From the NCBI GenBank assembly GCA_024680555.1, contig JAILCC010000022.1:1-64000 (forward strand): 64,000 nt of DNA, given 5' to 3'. A program made the translations under genes and the position numbers. Numbering within the stretch: the first letter of the stretch is position 1; the number at the start of each line of letters is the position of its first letter. The DNA is from a bacterium. GTDB lineage: Bacteria > Cyanobacteriota > Vampirovibrionia > Gastranaerophilales > JAILCC01. This document shows, one piece after another, positions 18,345-28,333 of the stretch. The notes under the pieces were generated by a model. The model saw nothing but the letters and a program-made list of their open reading frames with translations. It was not told where the DNA came from and ran no database searches.

Positions 18345-18378
18345 AAAAAAGCCTCTCTAAAACAGAGAGGCTTTTTTA
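18345..18378 (+). terminator. Rho-independent terminator after leuS
   Basis: An 8-bp perfect stem GCCTCTCT/AGAGAGGC (18351-18358 and 18364-18371) with a 5-nt loop, preceded by A6 and followed by T6. Confidence 0.9.
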
Positions 18379-18490
18379 TGTAAATATTTTGACCTTGAAT
18401 ACATAAAGAAATATAATATAAATGTATGATTTATTATTGTGCGCAGATACAATAAAATATAGTAAAGTCATATATCTTGGTATAGGGGAA

Positions 18491-19366
18491 ATGAAAGAAA
18501 AATTTAGAAAATATATGCCAATATTTTTTACATTACCGATAATTTTATTATTGTCGGGTTGTACGGTTAATGTTGGCCCGTTGTCTTTTAATATAGGGGC
18601 TCCGGATGAAGATATTGAGGCAATTATAAACGAAGATATTCCTGTTGTTCAGGACAAGGAAGAAGAAACTGCTGAAGCTGCAGACAAGAAAGCTCAAGAG
18701 GAAAACAAAGAAGATGTAATATCTTTGAGCGGAAAGAATGCAACTTTGGATATTGATTCAGAAGGAAGAACGACTCCGTTTGTTCCTTACAGAGAAAGAA
18801 ATTTGGCATATTCGTCTTTGAATTACGGTGATTTACCTTATCCGCCGTTGACGGGAGAAATGAATGATGACCTAAACAATCTTATTTCTGCAAAAGTAAC
18901 TGGTATCCTTTATGATACTGTAAGTCCTTCTGCAATAATAAATGTTTTGAATGAAGATTATCTTGTTAAACCCGGTGATGAAATAGAAAGTTTTCAAATT
19001 TCAAGCATAACAAAAGACTATGTTGCGATTAAAACTGGTTCAAATGTCTATAGAGCGAAAGTCGGTGATATCGTTGACGGTGAGCTTTATGGAAGCGGTA
19101 TATATAATTTAGGACACAAATTTGCAGGTAGGAGACATCCGGCTAAGAATGACGAAGTCCTAATCGTTGCTACTAAGCGCAAAGCTTCACAAGATGAATC
19201 CAAAAAACAAGGCAATGCAGATTTTGGCAGCCTTTCGCTCCCGCCTGTTCCGGAAGTTATTCCGGCAGGAGGTGTTAAAGTTAATTTGAAAACACAAGCG
19301 GGAGAAATTCCTTTGCCGCTCGGAGGATTGGGCGGGGATTCGTCTGGAACACAAGATACAAATTAA
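18491..19366 (+). CDS. Pilus/secretion lipoprotein, PilP/GspC-like
   Basis: A 291-aa lipoprotein with a basic N-terminus, a hydrophobic stretch and the lipobox LLLSGC (Cys about 25). After an acidic linker, the domain at about residues 130-235 has a KVTGILYDTVSPSAIIN strand pattern followed by YLVKPGDEI and a VGD motif. That pattern resembles the PilP / GspC homology region that binds the secretin. It is followed 18 nt later by the secretin gene. ATG 18491 with AGGGGAA upstream is preferred to an ATG 69 nt earlier that would bury the lipobox. It probably links secretin and inner-membrane complex in the periplasm. Confidence 0.75.
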   Translation: MKEKFRKYMPIFFTLPIILLLSGCTVNVGPLSFNIGAPDEDIEAIINEDIPVVQDKEEETAEAADKKAQEENKEDVISLSGKNATLDIDSEGRTTPFVPYRERNLAYSSLNYGDLPYPPLTGEMNDDLNNLISAKVTGILYDTVSPSAIINVLNEDYLVKPGDEIESFQISSITKDYVAIKTGSNVYRAKVGDIVDGELYGSGIYNLGHKFAGRRHPAKNDEVLIVATKRKASQDESKKQGNADFGSLSLPPVPEVIPAGGVKVNLKTQAGEIPLPLGGLGGDSSGTQDTN

Positions 19367-19384
19367 TCTCGAGGAGTTATAAAT

Positions 19385-21130
19385 ATGCTGATAAGCTACA
19401 AAAAAATTACAAAAATCTTAACAATCAGTCTGCTGACCATATCAATTGCGGCAGGTGCCTGCTTGGCGGTTGATAATGCGGGTGCAGTGAGAAATCTCGG
19501 CAATAATGAGTTTTCTGTCCCTCTATTGGAAGGCGGAGTATCTATTACCAACAGTCCGAAAAAAATTTCTATGAGCTTGAGGGATTCTGATGTCAGACAA
19601 GTTCTGCGTATGCTTGCGGACAAAGCAGGTATGAATATTTTGATGCACGATTCGGTTTCCGGAAATGTTACCTTAGACTTGGTAAATGTTTCTTTGAACA
19701 AAGCATTTGAATATGTAATGGTAATGAACGATTTAGCCTATTGGGTTGATGATAATACACTTATTATTGCTGCTAAAAGTTCCGCAAAAGACCTTGCTTT
19801 CTCTCAACAACAAATCAGAACTTTCAATGTTAAATACGAGAATGCAGGCAGAATAGCTGAGTTTTTGAATAAGAACATATTTACATTAAAGAATCCTGGT
19901 TTGAGTAACGATGAAATCGCAATAACAAACCCGAATACCAACCAAATTATGATTGTCGGTACAGAAAAAGACTTTGAAATCGCAAGAAAAATAATTGCGC
20001 AATTTGATAAAAAGACTGAAACATATATGTTTAAAACCAATCACTTGTCAGCAGGTAAAATGGCAGGAATTATTTGCCACAAGGTATTCAAGAGTGAGGA
20101 CATAAGTGATGATGACGAAGATACCGAAGGTAAGGGCGGTGCAAAAATAGCTTGTTCTTCAAAAGATATTGAAGGTTCTGAAGTTGACGGTACTTTTTCT
20201 TCATTCAAGAGTACTGGTCTTGTTGTTACATATTATCCCGACTTGGGTACGATTGGAATTACAGGTGCTACAAGAGAACAGCTTCAGCTTGTCGATGAAG
20301 TTATTTCTCAAAATGATATAAAACAAAAACAGGCTATTCTTGAAATTGCGATACTTGAACTTAGTGCGGAAGGTACAAGAACAGTTGATCCGAGTTGGAC
20401 TATTGCGGCAGGTACTTTCAGATTAAGTGCTTCCGGCGGTACTATGAGTATTGACTTTAATGCTAATTATCGTGATAACGGTTCATCTTCATCATCATCT
20501 TCTTCCGGCACAAGTGCAGCTTCTTCATCAGGAATACCTGTAAGACCTTCTGGCGGTATGCTTTTGACTAACAGAATTACTTTGGCAATGACTCAAGGTA
20601 AAGGCAGGGTTTTATCTAACCCGAAAATCCTTGTTAAGAATAATACCGAATCATCTCTTGATATTACTCAAGAATATATCAGTAACATTACAACTCAACA
20701 ATCTACATCAACTATACAACCGGTTGCTTCTCAAACAATTGATACTGATACTTACGGTATAAAAATGAAAATCAAACCGACCATTACTCCGGATGGTTAT
20801 GTTTATTTGGATTTGAATCCATCATATTCTGTTCCGAACGGTTCATTCCAAGTTGACTCCGCTGATGAAAAGAAACAAATGCAACTTATTGCTGAACGTG
20901 ATATTGAACTCAAAGGAGTTCGTCTGAAAGATAACGAAACGCTGATTATTGGCGGTTTAATACAGGAAACAGAGAGTAAGGCTAGTAATAAAGTTCCTAT
21001 TCTTGGGGATATTCCGTTTATTGGGGCGGCATTTAGGAGCTCATCAAGAACTTCTAACAAGAACGAACTTATAATTATCGTTACTCCGAAAATTCTTAAC
21101 GATGATGAAGTTATTATGGAAAGAATGTAG
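19385..21130 (+). CDS. Secretin of type IV pilus / type II secretion (PilQ/GspD family)
   Basis: A 581-aa outer-membrane secretin. A signal peptide (about 1-28) is followed by an STN/N0-type domain (MSLRDSDVRQVLRMLADKAG near 60-80) and N-domains. A Ser-rich linker lies near 365-385. The C-terminal secretin barrel has RVLSNPKILVKNN, LKDNETLIIGGLI and VPILGDIPFIGAAF, the standard motifs, and ends KNELIIIVTPKIL. It forms the gated pore for a pilus or secreted substrates. It lies between the lipoprotein and ATPase genes, in the order seen in pilus operons. GAGGAG lies upstream of the ATG. Confidence 0.94.
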   Translation: MLISYKKITKILTISLLTISIAAGACLAVDNAGAVRNLGNNEFSVPLLEGGVSITNSPKKISMSLRDSDVRQVLRMLADKAGMNILMHDSVSGNVTLDLVNVSLNKAFEYVMVMNDLAYWVDDNTLIIAAKSSAKDLAFSQQQIRTFNVKYENAGRIAEFLNKNIFTLKNPGLSNDEIAITNPNTNQIMIVGTEKDFEIARKIIAQFDKKTETYMFKTNHLSAGKMAGIICHKVFKSEDISDDDEDTEGKGGAKIACSSKDIEGSEVDGTFSSFKSTGLVVTYYPDLGTIGITGATREQLQLVDEVISQNDIKQKQAILEIAILELSAEGTRTVDPSWTIAAGTFRLSASGGTMSIDFNANYRDNGSSSSSSSSGTSAASSSGIPVRPSGGMLLTNRITLAMTQGKGRVLSNPKILVKNNTESSLDITQEYISNITTQQSTSTIQPVASQTIDTDTYGIKMKIKPTITPDGYVYLDLNPSYSVPNGSFQVDSADEKKQMQLIAERDIELKGVRLKDNETLIIGGLIQETESKASNKVPILGDIPFIGAAFRSSSRTSNKNELIIIVTPKILNDDEVIMERM

Positions 21131-21139
21131 GCAATCAGA

Positions 21140-23143
21140 TTGTTAGAAAAATTAAAAAAGGCTTTAAATAAATCTTATGCTTCAAAGTTTAATATGGCTA
21201 CGCTTCAACAGTATTCCGTTCTGCCGATAAGCGAACAGAATGGTGTGCTTTTTGTTGCGTGCGTCGTAAAAAATGATGAAGTCGAAAACATAGTAAGAGA
21301 ACAATTTAAAGATGCACAACTCAAATTCATAAATCTTCCTCAGGAGCAATTCAGTGAACTTTTTAATTATGCTTTTGCACCTGCCGAAAATAAAGCTAAA
21401 CCGGCAAAAGAAGCGGTTCACTCCCAAAAAAGGAGAAGGATAGGTGATATCCTTTTGGAAAAAGGATACGTAACCGAAGAAAATTTGGAAAGGGCATTTG
21501 CTCAAAGTCAGGTTAAAAAAGAACCTATCGGCTCTACTCTTGTAAGAATGAACCTTTTGACAATTGACCAACTAAAAGAAGTTCTGTCCGAACAACAGGG
21601 TATTGAGGCGGTAAGCGAAAAACAATTAAAATTTTCAGATACATTATTTAAACTTTTCCCGAGAGAATTTTTGGAAGAAAATAAACTTGTTCCTATCAGT
21701 TCTGACGGAAAAACAGTTATTGTCGGTATGGTTAATCCGACGGATAAAAAGGTTTTGAATGACATTGTATTCTTAACCGGCTTAAAACCCGATCCCCGAC
21801 TTATTACATACTATGAATTTGACCGTTCTGTTACCGCATTTTTGAAAGAAGCAGACAGAAAGGCTAAATTATTTGAACATATTTCTTCCGAAAATACTGT
21901 TTTTCAGGAAGAAACATTGTCGGAACGTGTTGAAAAAGATATTAAAAATGATGAAAGCTCGATTTCAAAATTTGTAAACCAAATTGTGTCCGACGCTATC
22001 GATATGAAAGTCAGCGATATTCACATTGAGCCTCGTTTTGACAAATACGTAGTCAGATACAGAAAAGACGGTATTTTGCGTAAGGTAATTGAAATTCCTT
22101 CAAATATTGAATCAAGTATTATTTCAAGGTTTAAAGTTCTTGCAAAAATGAATATCGCCGAGCACAGACGTGCACAAGACGGTGCGTTCTCAATTAAACA
22201 CAAAACAAAGACGTATGATTGCCGTATCAACACAATTCCTGTCGGCGCAAAAGAAAAGATGGTTATAAGAATTTTGCAGCCAAGTGTAAGCTTGTCTGGT
22301 GATAATAAAGCTATTTCACTTGTCGGAGCTTATGATGAAGACGTTAAAAAACTGGAAAGAATGATAAAAATTCCATACGGTATTATCCTCGCAGCAGGTC
22401 CTACCGGTAGTGGTAAAACAACGACATTGTATTCAATTTTAAACAGTTTAAATAATGAAGATGTAAACATTACAACGATTGAAGACCCGGTCGAAATCAG
22501 ATTGGAGGGTGTTAACCAAATTCAAGTTAACCCAAAAGCGGATATTACATTCGCTTCGTGCTTGAGGGCTATCCTCCGTCAAGACCCTGATATCATTCTG
22601 GTTGGTGAAATTCGTGACTTTGAAACATTGGAAGCTGCGATTGCCGCCGCTCTTACCGGTCACCTTGTATTAAGTACAATTCACACCAACAGTGCTGCCG
22701 CTACTGTTTCAAGACTTATGCAAATGGGTGCTCCGAACTATTTGATATCATCTTCTCTGTCGGGTATTATTGCTCAAAGGCTTGTAAGAAGACTTTGTCC
22801 GTATTGCAAGACCAAATATCATGCAACGGAAGAAGAATTAAAGCAAATATTATTAAATCAAGAAGATGTTAATGAGTTTCTTAAAAAAGAATTATACAAA
22901 CCTGTTGGATGCGAACAATGTCAATACACCGGCTATCTCGGCAGGTTGGGGCTTTTTGAACTTATGCCCGTCAATAAAGAAATAAGAAAACTCATATCCC
23001 AGTCCGCTTCTGATATTGAAGTTGAAGAAGTTGCAGTTGCATGCGGTATGAAAACATTGCAGCAATATTGTTTGGAACACATTGTAAACGGCGAAACTCC
23101 GATAAGTGAATTTGTCAGAGTTCTTGGTGTTGTTACTGATTAA
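21140..23143 (+). CDS. Type IV pilus / type II secretion assembly ATPase (PilB/GspE)
   Basis: A 667-aa hexameric ATPase that powers pilus or pseudopilus extension. Two MshEN-type N-terminal segments are visible (RRIGDILLEKGYVTEENLE near 95-115). The core has Walker A GPTGSGKT at 420-427, an Asp box with DIHIEPR near 293, Walker B-type LVGEIRD, and a His box TGHLVLSTIHTN. A zinc-type tetracysteine site (CPYC...CEQC) is near 555-595. The start is TTG at 21140, 9 nt after the secretin stop. The presence of N-terminal MshEN domains favours PilB-type regulation. Confidence 0.94.
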   Translation: MLEKLKKALNKSYASKFNMATLQQYSVLPISEQNGVLFVACVVKNDEVENIVREQFKDAQLKFINLPQEQFSELFNYAFAPAENKAKPAKEAVHSQKRRRIGDILLEKGYVTEENLERAFAQSQVKKEPIGSTLVRMNLLTIDQLKEVLSEQQGIEAVSEKQLKFSDTLFKLFPREFLEENKLVPISSDGKTVIVGMVNPTDKKVLNDIVFLTGLKPDPRLITYYEFDRSVTAFLKEADRKAKLFEHISSENTVFQEETLSERVEKDIKNDESSISKFVNQIVSDAIDMKVSDIHIEPRFDKYVVRYRKDGILRKVIEIPSNIESSIISRFKVLAKMNIAEHRRAQDGAFSIKHKTKTYDCRINTIPVGAKEKMVIRILQPSVSLSGDNKAISLVGAYDEDVKKLERMIKIPYGIILAAGPTGSGKTTTLYSILNSLNNEDVNITTIEDPVEIRLEGVNQIQVNPKADITFASCLRAILRQDPDIILVGEIRDFETLEAAIAAALTGHLVLSTIHTNSAAATVSRLMQMGAPNYLISSSLSGIIAQRLVRRLCPYCKTKYHATEEELKQILLNQEDVNEFLKKELYKPVGCEQCQYTGYLGRLGLFELMPVNKEIRKLISQSASDIEVEEVAVACGMKTLQQYCLEHIVNGETPISEFVRVLGVVTD

Positions 23144-23152
23144 GGGTGCTAA

Positions 23153-24397
23153 ATGAAAACATATAAGTATTATGCAATAAAAAGTGATGGAACTAAGGTC
23201 GAAGGTAAAATTGAAGCCGAAACCGAGAAAGAGGCAAGGGCTGCAATTACATCGCTCGGTCTTTTTCCGACACGTGTAGTTAACCCTGATGCCAATTCCG
23301 AATCGGCTGCAAATAAAAAACAGGCAAGAACGGAAGAACGTAAGGCGATAAGATTAAAAAAATTATCTGCTCGGGAAAAAATCGATTTAACTACTACTTT
23401 GCAAACTCTTTTGCGTTCAGGTGTTCCTCTTATTGAGGCGCTGGTATTCCTTGAAACAGATACTAACTCAAAGCGTATGAAAGCGATTGCGGCGGAATTG
23501 AGACGGCAAATTATCGGTGGTAGCAGCTTTGCCGATGTAGTAAGTAAATATCCTCAAACATTCGACAATCTCTACACAGGTCTGGTAAGAGCGGGTGAAG
23601 AATCCGGTGAACTTGACGTTACACTTGAGCGTATGTCCGGATTGTTAAAAAAACAAGATGATTTGAAAAGTAAAATTATCGGGGTATTGGCATATCCTGC
23701 AATCATTTTGGTATTTGCCGGCATAATTGTCCTTGTCATGTTGACGTTTGTATTCCCTAAATTCGCTGAAATGTACGAAGGTATGGGTGCGCAATTGCCG
23801 TGGATTACGCAAATGTGTATTGACGTTGGTAAATTTATGGCAAGCTATTGGATTGTGCCTCTGTCATTACCGTTTTTGATTTGGTTTTTGATTGTAAAAC
23901 TTTTTGAATGGCCTCCTTTTAAAAGAGGGGTTGATGAAGTATTACTTAGTATCCCATTGGTCAAAGAATTTGATAAATTAGCAGAATTTTCCAACTTTGT
24001 ATCGGTATTATTGGTATCGTACGAAGCAGGTGTTCCTATTGTTGACTGTTTGTATCTTGCCAATTATACGGTAGGAAACGTTATTTTGAGAGAAGCTATT
24101 GAAGCTGCAAGAATTAAGGTACAACAAGGGCTTCACCTTTCGACGGCATTAAAAGCATCGGGCGTTATGCCTCCTATATTGTTATTTATGGTTTCAACAG
24201 GTGAACAATCAGGTAAACTTGGCGAAATGCTTGCTAAGGCGAGCGATTATATTGATAATCAACTGGACAGGGTTATTGAATTGATGACTAAATTCATTGA
24301 ACCTATAATGCTGGTTATTATTGGTGCTGTTGTATTGGTTTTGGCATTGGCTTTATATCTGCCTTTGTTCCAATCATACGCAAACATCGGGAACTAA
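23153..24397 (+). CDS. Inner-membrane platform protein (PilC/GspF)
   Basis: A 414-aa platform protein with an N-terminal YYAIKSDGTKVEGKIEAE segment typical of PilC/GspF. It has two tandem T2SSF domains of about 120 residues (about 75-195 and 280-400), each followed by membrane helices, and motifs GVPLIEAL...F and ESGELDVTLERM repeated as GVPIVDCL and QSGKLGEMLAKA. It couples the PilB/GspE ATPase to pilin extraction from the membrane. It starts 9 nt after the ATPase gene. Confidence 0.95.
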   Translation: MKTYKYYAIKSDGTKVEGKIEAETEKEARAAITSLGLFPTRVVNPDANSESAANKKQARTEERKAIRLKKLSAREKIDLTTTLQTLLRSGVPLIEALVFLETDTNSKRMKAIAAELRRQIIGGSSFADVVSKYPQTFDNLYTGLVRAGEESGELDVTLERMSGLLKKQDDLKSKIIGVLAYPAIILVFAGIIVLVMLTFVFPKFAEMYEGMGAQLPWITQMCIDVGKFMASYWIVPLSLPFLIWFLIVKLFEWPPFKRGVDEVLLSIPLVKEFDKLAEFSNFVSVLLVSYEAGVPIVDCLYLANYTVGNVILREAIEAARIKVQQGLHLSTALKASGVMPPILLFMVSTGEQSGKLGEMLAKASDYIDNQLDRVIELMTKFIEPIMLVIIGAVVLVLALALYLPLFQSYANIGN

Positions 24398-24418
24398 CTC
24401 ATAGAGGAGAAGTTATAT

Positions 24419-24718
24419 ATGGACGAAAAAAACAGCTTAATTGAAAAGAAAAGTGCTTTTGTTTCAGGTGTTTGGTCTGAAAGAGTTCTTGTAATTACCG
24501 AAGATTACGAGATTAAAGGGTATGTTTTTATGCCGAAAACGGGCAGAAGAAATCGTCTTTTATCCGATATTTTAAATAGCTCCAAGCGCTTTGTCGCCAT
24601 AAAAAATTGCAAATTAAAGCATAGGAAAACTTCAAACAGAGTTACTGAAGCGCACGATTTTATACAGTTGAATTTAGACTCCATAGTACTTATAAGACCT
24701 GCTTTACAAGAAGAATAA
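24419..24718 (+). CDS. Small conserved protein of unknown function in the pilus operon
   Basis: A 99-aa soluble protein starting 21 nt after the platform gene, with GAGGAG upstream. It appears beta-rich, with a strand pair SERVLVITEDYEIKGYVFM, then RLLSDILNSSKRFVAIKNC, then a hydrophobic C-terminal strand LDSIVLIRPAL. The pattern (a modified-strand domain with RLSD.LN....F..) recalls a small uncharacterised family seen near motility and secretion genes in other bacteria, but I cannot name it with certainty. No Cys pair, signal peptide or membrane helix is present. Operon position suggests a cytosolic accessory of the pilus ATPase or platform. Confidence 0.65.
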   Translation: MDEKNSLIEKKSAFVSGVWSERVLVITEDYEIKGYVFMPKTGRRNRLLSDILNSSKRFVAIKNCKLKHRKTSNRVTEAHDFIQLNLDSIVLIRPALQEE

Positions 24719-24768
24719 TAGGGGTTCGCTATATTGGTGAGTTTGGAAAATTAGTGCGGTAAAAGGAA

Positions 24769-25188
24769 TTGCGAAATTATAATTTAAACAGAATTTATAT
24801 TATTTATTCTCTTGTCGCTCCGATTATATATATTTTATTGGCTTTTTTAAACTTTAAGTTCGGTACAATAGAGCACGAATATATTACAAAACGACTGGGC
24901 GATGTATCTGATTTTATATCAAGAATAATAGGTAATTTATACACAATTCTTATAATCGGACAATTTGTTCTATATTTTATCAATGAACGATATAAGACTT
25001 TAAAAAATAAATTTATGCTAATTTCAAATACGTTTTTGGCATTGAGTTCAATTATGCTGGGATTTATGCCGTTGACCGTAATACCGTTTGCAATAGCATT
25101 TATTGCCGGAGGCTTCCTGTTTGCGATCGGATATATTATATTGTATTTTTCACAACTTTCAGAATTGCGTAATGAAGAAAACGGATAA
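24769..25188 (+). CDS. Small polytopic membrane protein, unknown function
   Basis: A 139-aa protein with four predicted transmembrane helices (about 8-25, 45-68, 80-100 and 104-130), joined by short loops, one rich in charged residues (NERYKTLKNKF). No family is recognised. The proposed start is TTG with AAGGA only 3-4 nt before it; no ATG gives the complete first helix. It lies 50 nt after the pilus operon and before lepA. The frame is the only long one here and its composition fits a real membrane protein. Confidence 0.5.
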   Translation: MRNYNLNRIYIIYSLVAPIIYILLAFLNFKFGTIEHEYITKRLGDVSDFISRIIGNLYTILIIGQFVLYFINERYKTLKNKFMLISNTFLALSSIMLGFMPLTVIPFAIAFIAGGFLFAIGYIILYFSQLSELRNEENG

Positions 25189-25303
25189 AGGATATTGTGC
25201 AAGTCCAAAGAACTTTTTATAATAGTTTCGGACTCATACAAATTCCTTATTTTTTACCAAAAATTTCTTTTCTTAAACCGCCATTTATAATAAAATAATA
25301 AGT

Positions 25304-27097
25304 ATGATAGAGAATATTCGAAATTTTTGTATTATAGCGCATATTGACCATGGTAAATCTACTCTGGCAGACCGTTTGTTAGAAAAAACAGGCACGGTTG
25401 CCAGTCGTGATATGAAAGAGCAGCTTTTGGACAATATGGATATCGAACGAGAAAGAGGCATAACCATAAAACTTCAAGCAGCAAGAATGAATTACAAGGC
25501 TAAAAACGGAAAAGAATATATTCTCAATCTTATTGATACTCCGGGACATGTGGATTTTTCATACGAAGTTTCAAGAAGCCTTGCCGCTTGCGAGGGTGCG
25601 CTGCTTGTTGTTGATGCAACGCAGGGTGTTGAGGCGCAAACTCTGGCAAATGTTTATATGGCAATAGAGCAAAACCTCGAAATTATACCGGTTATAAATA
25701 AGATAGATTTGCCGAGTGCGGATGCCGAAAGAGTAAAAGCGGAAATAGAAAATATTATTGGTATCGATGCATCTGAAGCAATATTGGTTAGTGCAAAGTC
25801 AGGTGTCGGAGTAGAAGATGTATTAGAAGCAGTTGTAAAGCGTATTCCCTCTCCCGAAGATACAAGTAACAAGCCTCTTAGAGCGTTGGTTTTTGATAGT
25901 GCTTACGATTCTTATTTGGGCACGGTAAATTATTTTAAAGTTGTTGATGGCGAGCTTAATTTTAATGACAAAATTAAATTTATGGCTTCGGGAAAAACTT
26001 ATGATATTGTCGAACTTGGCTATATGCGTCCGACAAGAACCCCGACTAAAGTTATTAAAACCGGTGAGGTAGGATATTGCGCTGCATCTATTAAAGAGGT
26101 GACGCAATTGGTCGGTGATACAATTACTCTTGAAGAAAACAGTGCATCGGAACCACTTCCGGGATATAAAAAAGCAGTACCCATGGTGTTTTCGGGAATG
26201 TTTCCGGTAGATAATGACCAGTATCAAGATTTAAAAGAGGCACTCGAAAGGCTGAAACTCAACGATAGCAGTATTACTTTTGAACCCGAAACTTCTACCG
26301 CTCTGGGCTTTGGTTTTAGGTGCGGATTTTTGGGAATGCTCCACATGGAAATTGCACAGGAACGTCTTGAGCGAGAATATGGGCTTTCACTTGTTATTAC
26401 CGCTCCCAGCGTTGTATATAAAGTGGTAAAAACGAACGGGGAAGTCGTCATGATTGATAATCCTGCCAAACTTCCGGATGCGCAGTTCAGAGAACACATT
26501 GAAGAACCTTATGTCCGTATAAACATAATTACGCCCAATGAATTTGTCGGTTCATTAATGGATTTGTGTCAGAATAAGCGTGGCAATTTTAAAAATATGA
26601 AGTATCTTGATACAACAAGAGTTAATCTCGAATATGAAATGCCTTTAGCTGAGGTTATTACTGATTTTTATGATAAATTAAAATCATGTTCTAAGGGATA
26701 CGCTAGTATGGACTATGAATTTTTAAATTACCAAACTTCCAAGCTAGTTAAATTGGACATACTTCTTGCCGGCGAAGTTGTGGATGCGTTGAGCTGCATT
26801 TGCCATCAGGACAGTGCAAACTATGTCGGACAAAAACTAACCTCTAAATTAAAAGATATTATTCCTCGCCAGTTGTTTGAAGTTGCCATTCAAGCGGCAA
26901 TAGGTGGAAGAGTAATTGCCAGAACGAACGTAAAAGCTCTCAGAAAGAGCGTTTTAGATAAATGTTACGGCGGTGATATTTCCCGTAAGAAAAAATTGTT
27001 GGAAAAACAAAAAGCAGGTAAAAAAAGAATGAAAGCGGTCGGAAAAGTTGAAATTCCGCAAGAGGCTTTTATGGCGGTGTTAAGCGTTGAGGATTAA
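25304..27097 (+). CDS. lepA: Elongation factor 4 (LepA), back-translocating GTPase
   Basis: A 597-aa LepA/EF4, a ribosome-associated GTPase. G1 AHIDHGKST is near residues 9-17, G3 DTPGHVDF near 77-84 and G4 NKIDLP near 131-136. The EF-G-like domains follow, with the LepA-specific C-terminal domain ending [17 protein letters not shown]. The length is exactly typical. The ribosome site is poor, and a TTATAAT lies about 20 nt before the ATG, so the leader may be very short. glgC follows after 3 nt. Confidence 0.97.
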   Translation: MIENIRNFCIIAHIDHGKSTLADRLLEKTGTVASRDMKEQLLDNMDIERERGITIKLQAARMNYKAKNGKEYILNLIDTPGHVDFSYEVSRSLAACEGALLVVDATQGVEAQTLANVYMAIEQNLEIIPVINKIDLPSADAERVKAEIENIIGIDASEAILVSAKSGVGVEDVLEAVVKRIPSPEDTSNKPLRALVFDSAYDSYLGTVNYFKVVDGELNFNDKIKFMASGKTYDIVELGYMRPTRTPTKVIKTGEVGYCAASIKEVTQLVGDTITLEENSASEPLPGYKKAVPMVFSGMFPVDNDQYQDLKEALERLKLNDSSITFEPETSTALGFGFRCGFLGMLHMEIAQERLEREYGLSLVITAPSVVYKVVKTNGEVVMIDNPAKLPDAQFREHIEEPYVRINIITPNEFVGSLMDLCQNKRGNFKNMKYLDTTRVNLEYEMPLAEVITDFYDKLKSCSKGYASMDYEFLNYQTSKLVKLDILLAGEVVDALSCICHQDSANYVGQKLTSKLKDIIPRQLFEVAIQAAIGGRVIARTNVKALRKSVLDKCYGGDISRKKKLLEKQKAGKKRMKAVGKVEIPQEAFMAVLSVED

Positions 27098-27100
27098 TAT

Positions 27101-28333
27101 ATGAACGAAACTCTGGTAATGATTTTAGCAGGCGGCGAAGGCAGAAGGCTCTACCCTCTAACCAAGGATAGGGCAAAACCCGCAGTGCCGTTCGGCGGCA
27201 GGTACAGAATTATTGACTTTGTTATCAATAATTTTATCAATTCAGGTTTTTACAAAATCAAGGTGCTGACACAATACAAGTCAGATTCCTTGAATAAGCA
27301 CATAGTCAGAGGATGGCCTTTGTCCCCGATAGTAAACCACTATGTTGACCTTGTTCCTGCGCAAATGCGTACAGGCGAGGGTTGGTATGTGGGTACTGCG
27401 GATGCCGTGTATCAAAACATGAATGCTATTGCCGATGAAAACCCGCAATTTGTTTGTATATTTGGAGGGGATAGCGTATTTAAAATGGATATTTCACAAA
27501 TGTTAAAATTCCATAAGAAAAATAGGGCTGCTCTTACTATTAGTGCTATACCAGTTCCTCTTTCGGAAGCTCACAAATTCGGCATTATGGAAGTTGATGA
27601 AAAATGGAATTTGGTTGCGTTTAAAGAAAAACCCAAAGGCGAAGTAAAGCCGATGCCGGGAAATGACGGAATGGCATTGGCATCAATGGGAAATTATATT
27701 TTTGACCATGATGTACTGGAAAAAGCTTTGTATGAAGATGCGGCGGATGAAAGTTCTTCTCACGATTTCGGGAATGATATTATTCCGAAATTGATGCTTG
27801 ATAAGAAAGTATGCGTATATGATTTCAGTAAAAATTATCACCCCGGAATGCTTGAAACAGAACAAGGTTATTGGCGTGATGTGGGTGATGTTGATGCGTA
27901 TTGGAGAGCCAATATGGACTTGTTGGAAAGATATCCTGAGTTCAATTTGTACAATAAAGATTGGCCTATTAGAACATACAATTATAACTATCCTCCCGCA
28001 AAATTTGTGCGTGAAGAACAGGACAGAACCGGCATGGCGATAAATTCTCTTGTTTCCGAAGGTTGTGTTATAAGCGGCGGAAAGATTACAAGATGCGTTC
28101 TGTCGCCGAATGTCCGAGTAAACAGTTTCTCACAAGTATCGGATTCGATACTTATGGAGGATGTTCAAATAGGGCGAAATGCAGTGATACAAAAGGCTAT
28201 TATTGATAAAGTTGTAAATATTCCAGATTATGCTAAAATAGGTGTAGATAAAGAAGAAGATATTAGAAGAGGATTTTACGTTTCACCCGATGGTGTTACC
28301 GTAGTCCCGAAAGGAGCAAAATTAAATGTTTGA
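27101..28333 (+). CDS. glgC: Glucose-1-phosphate adenylyltransferase
   Basis: A 410-aa ADP-glucose pyrophosphorylase that makes ADP-glucose from glucose 1-phosphate and ATP, the committed step of bacterial glycogen synthesis. The N-terminal ILAGGEGRRLYPLT is the nucleotide-binding motif, followed by AKPAVPFGGRYRIIDF, WYVGTADAVYQN and a GEVKP/IFDHDVLE region. The C-terminal left-handed beta-helix has hexapeptide repeats (SPNVRVNS, ILMEDVQIGRNAVI). The length is usual. It is followed in overlap (8 nt) by a thioredoxin-like gene. Together with two GH57 enzymes in the window it indicates glucan storage. Confidence 0.96.
   Translation: MNETLVMILAGGEGRRLYPLTKDRAKPAVPFGGRYRIIDFVINNFINSGFYKIKVLTQYKSDSLNKHIVRGWPLSPIVNHYVDLVPAQMRTGEGWYVGTADAVYQNMNAIADENPQFVCIFGGDSVFKMDISQMLKFHKKNRAALTISAIPVPLSEAHKFGIMEVDEKWNLVAFKEKPKGEVKPMPGNDGMALASMGNYIFDHDVLEKALYEDAADESSSHDFGNDIIPKLMLDKKVCVYDFSKNYHPGMLETEQGYWRDVGDVDAYWRANMDLLERYPEFNLYNKDWPIRTYNYNYPPAKFVREEQDRTGMAINSLVSEGCVISGGKITRCVLSPNVRVNSFSQVSDSILMEDVQIGRNAVIQKAIIDKVVNIPDYAKIGVDKEEDIRRGFYVSPDGVTVVPKGAKLNV

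Noticed and set aside
25189..25240. Hairpin with GTCC/GGAC arms after the small membrane protein as a terminator
   Set aside because: The arms pair imperfectly and no T tract follows.
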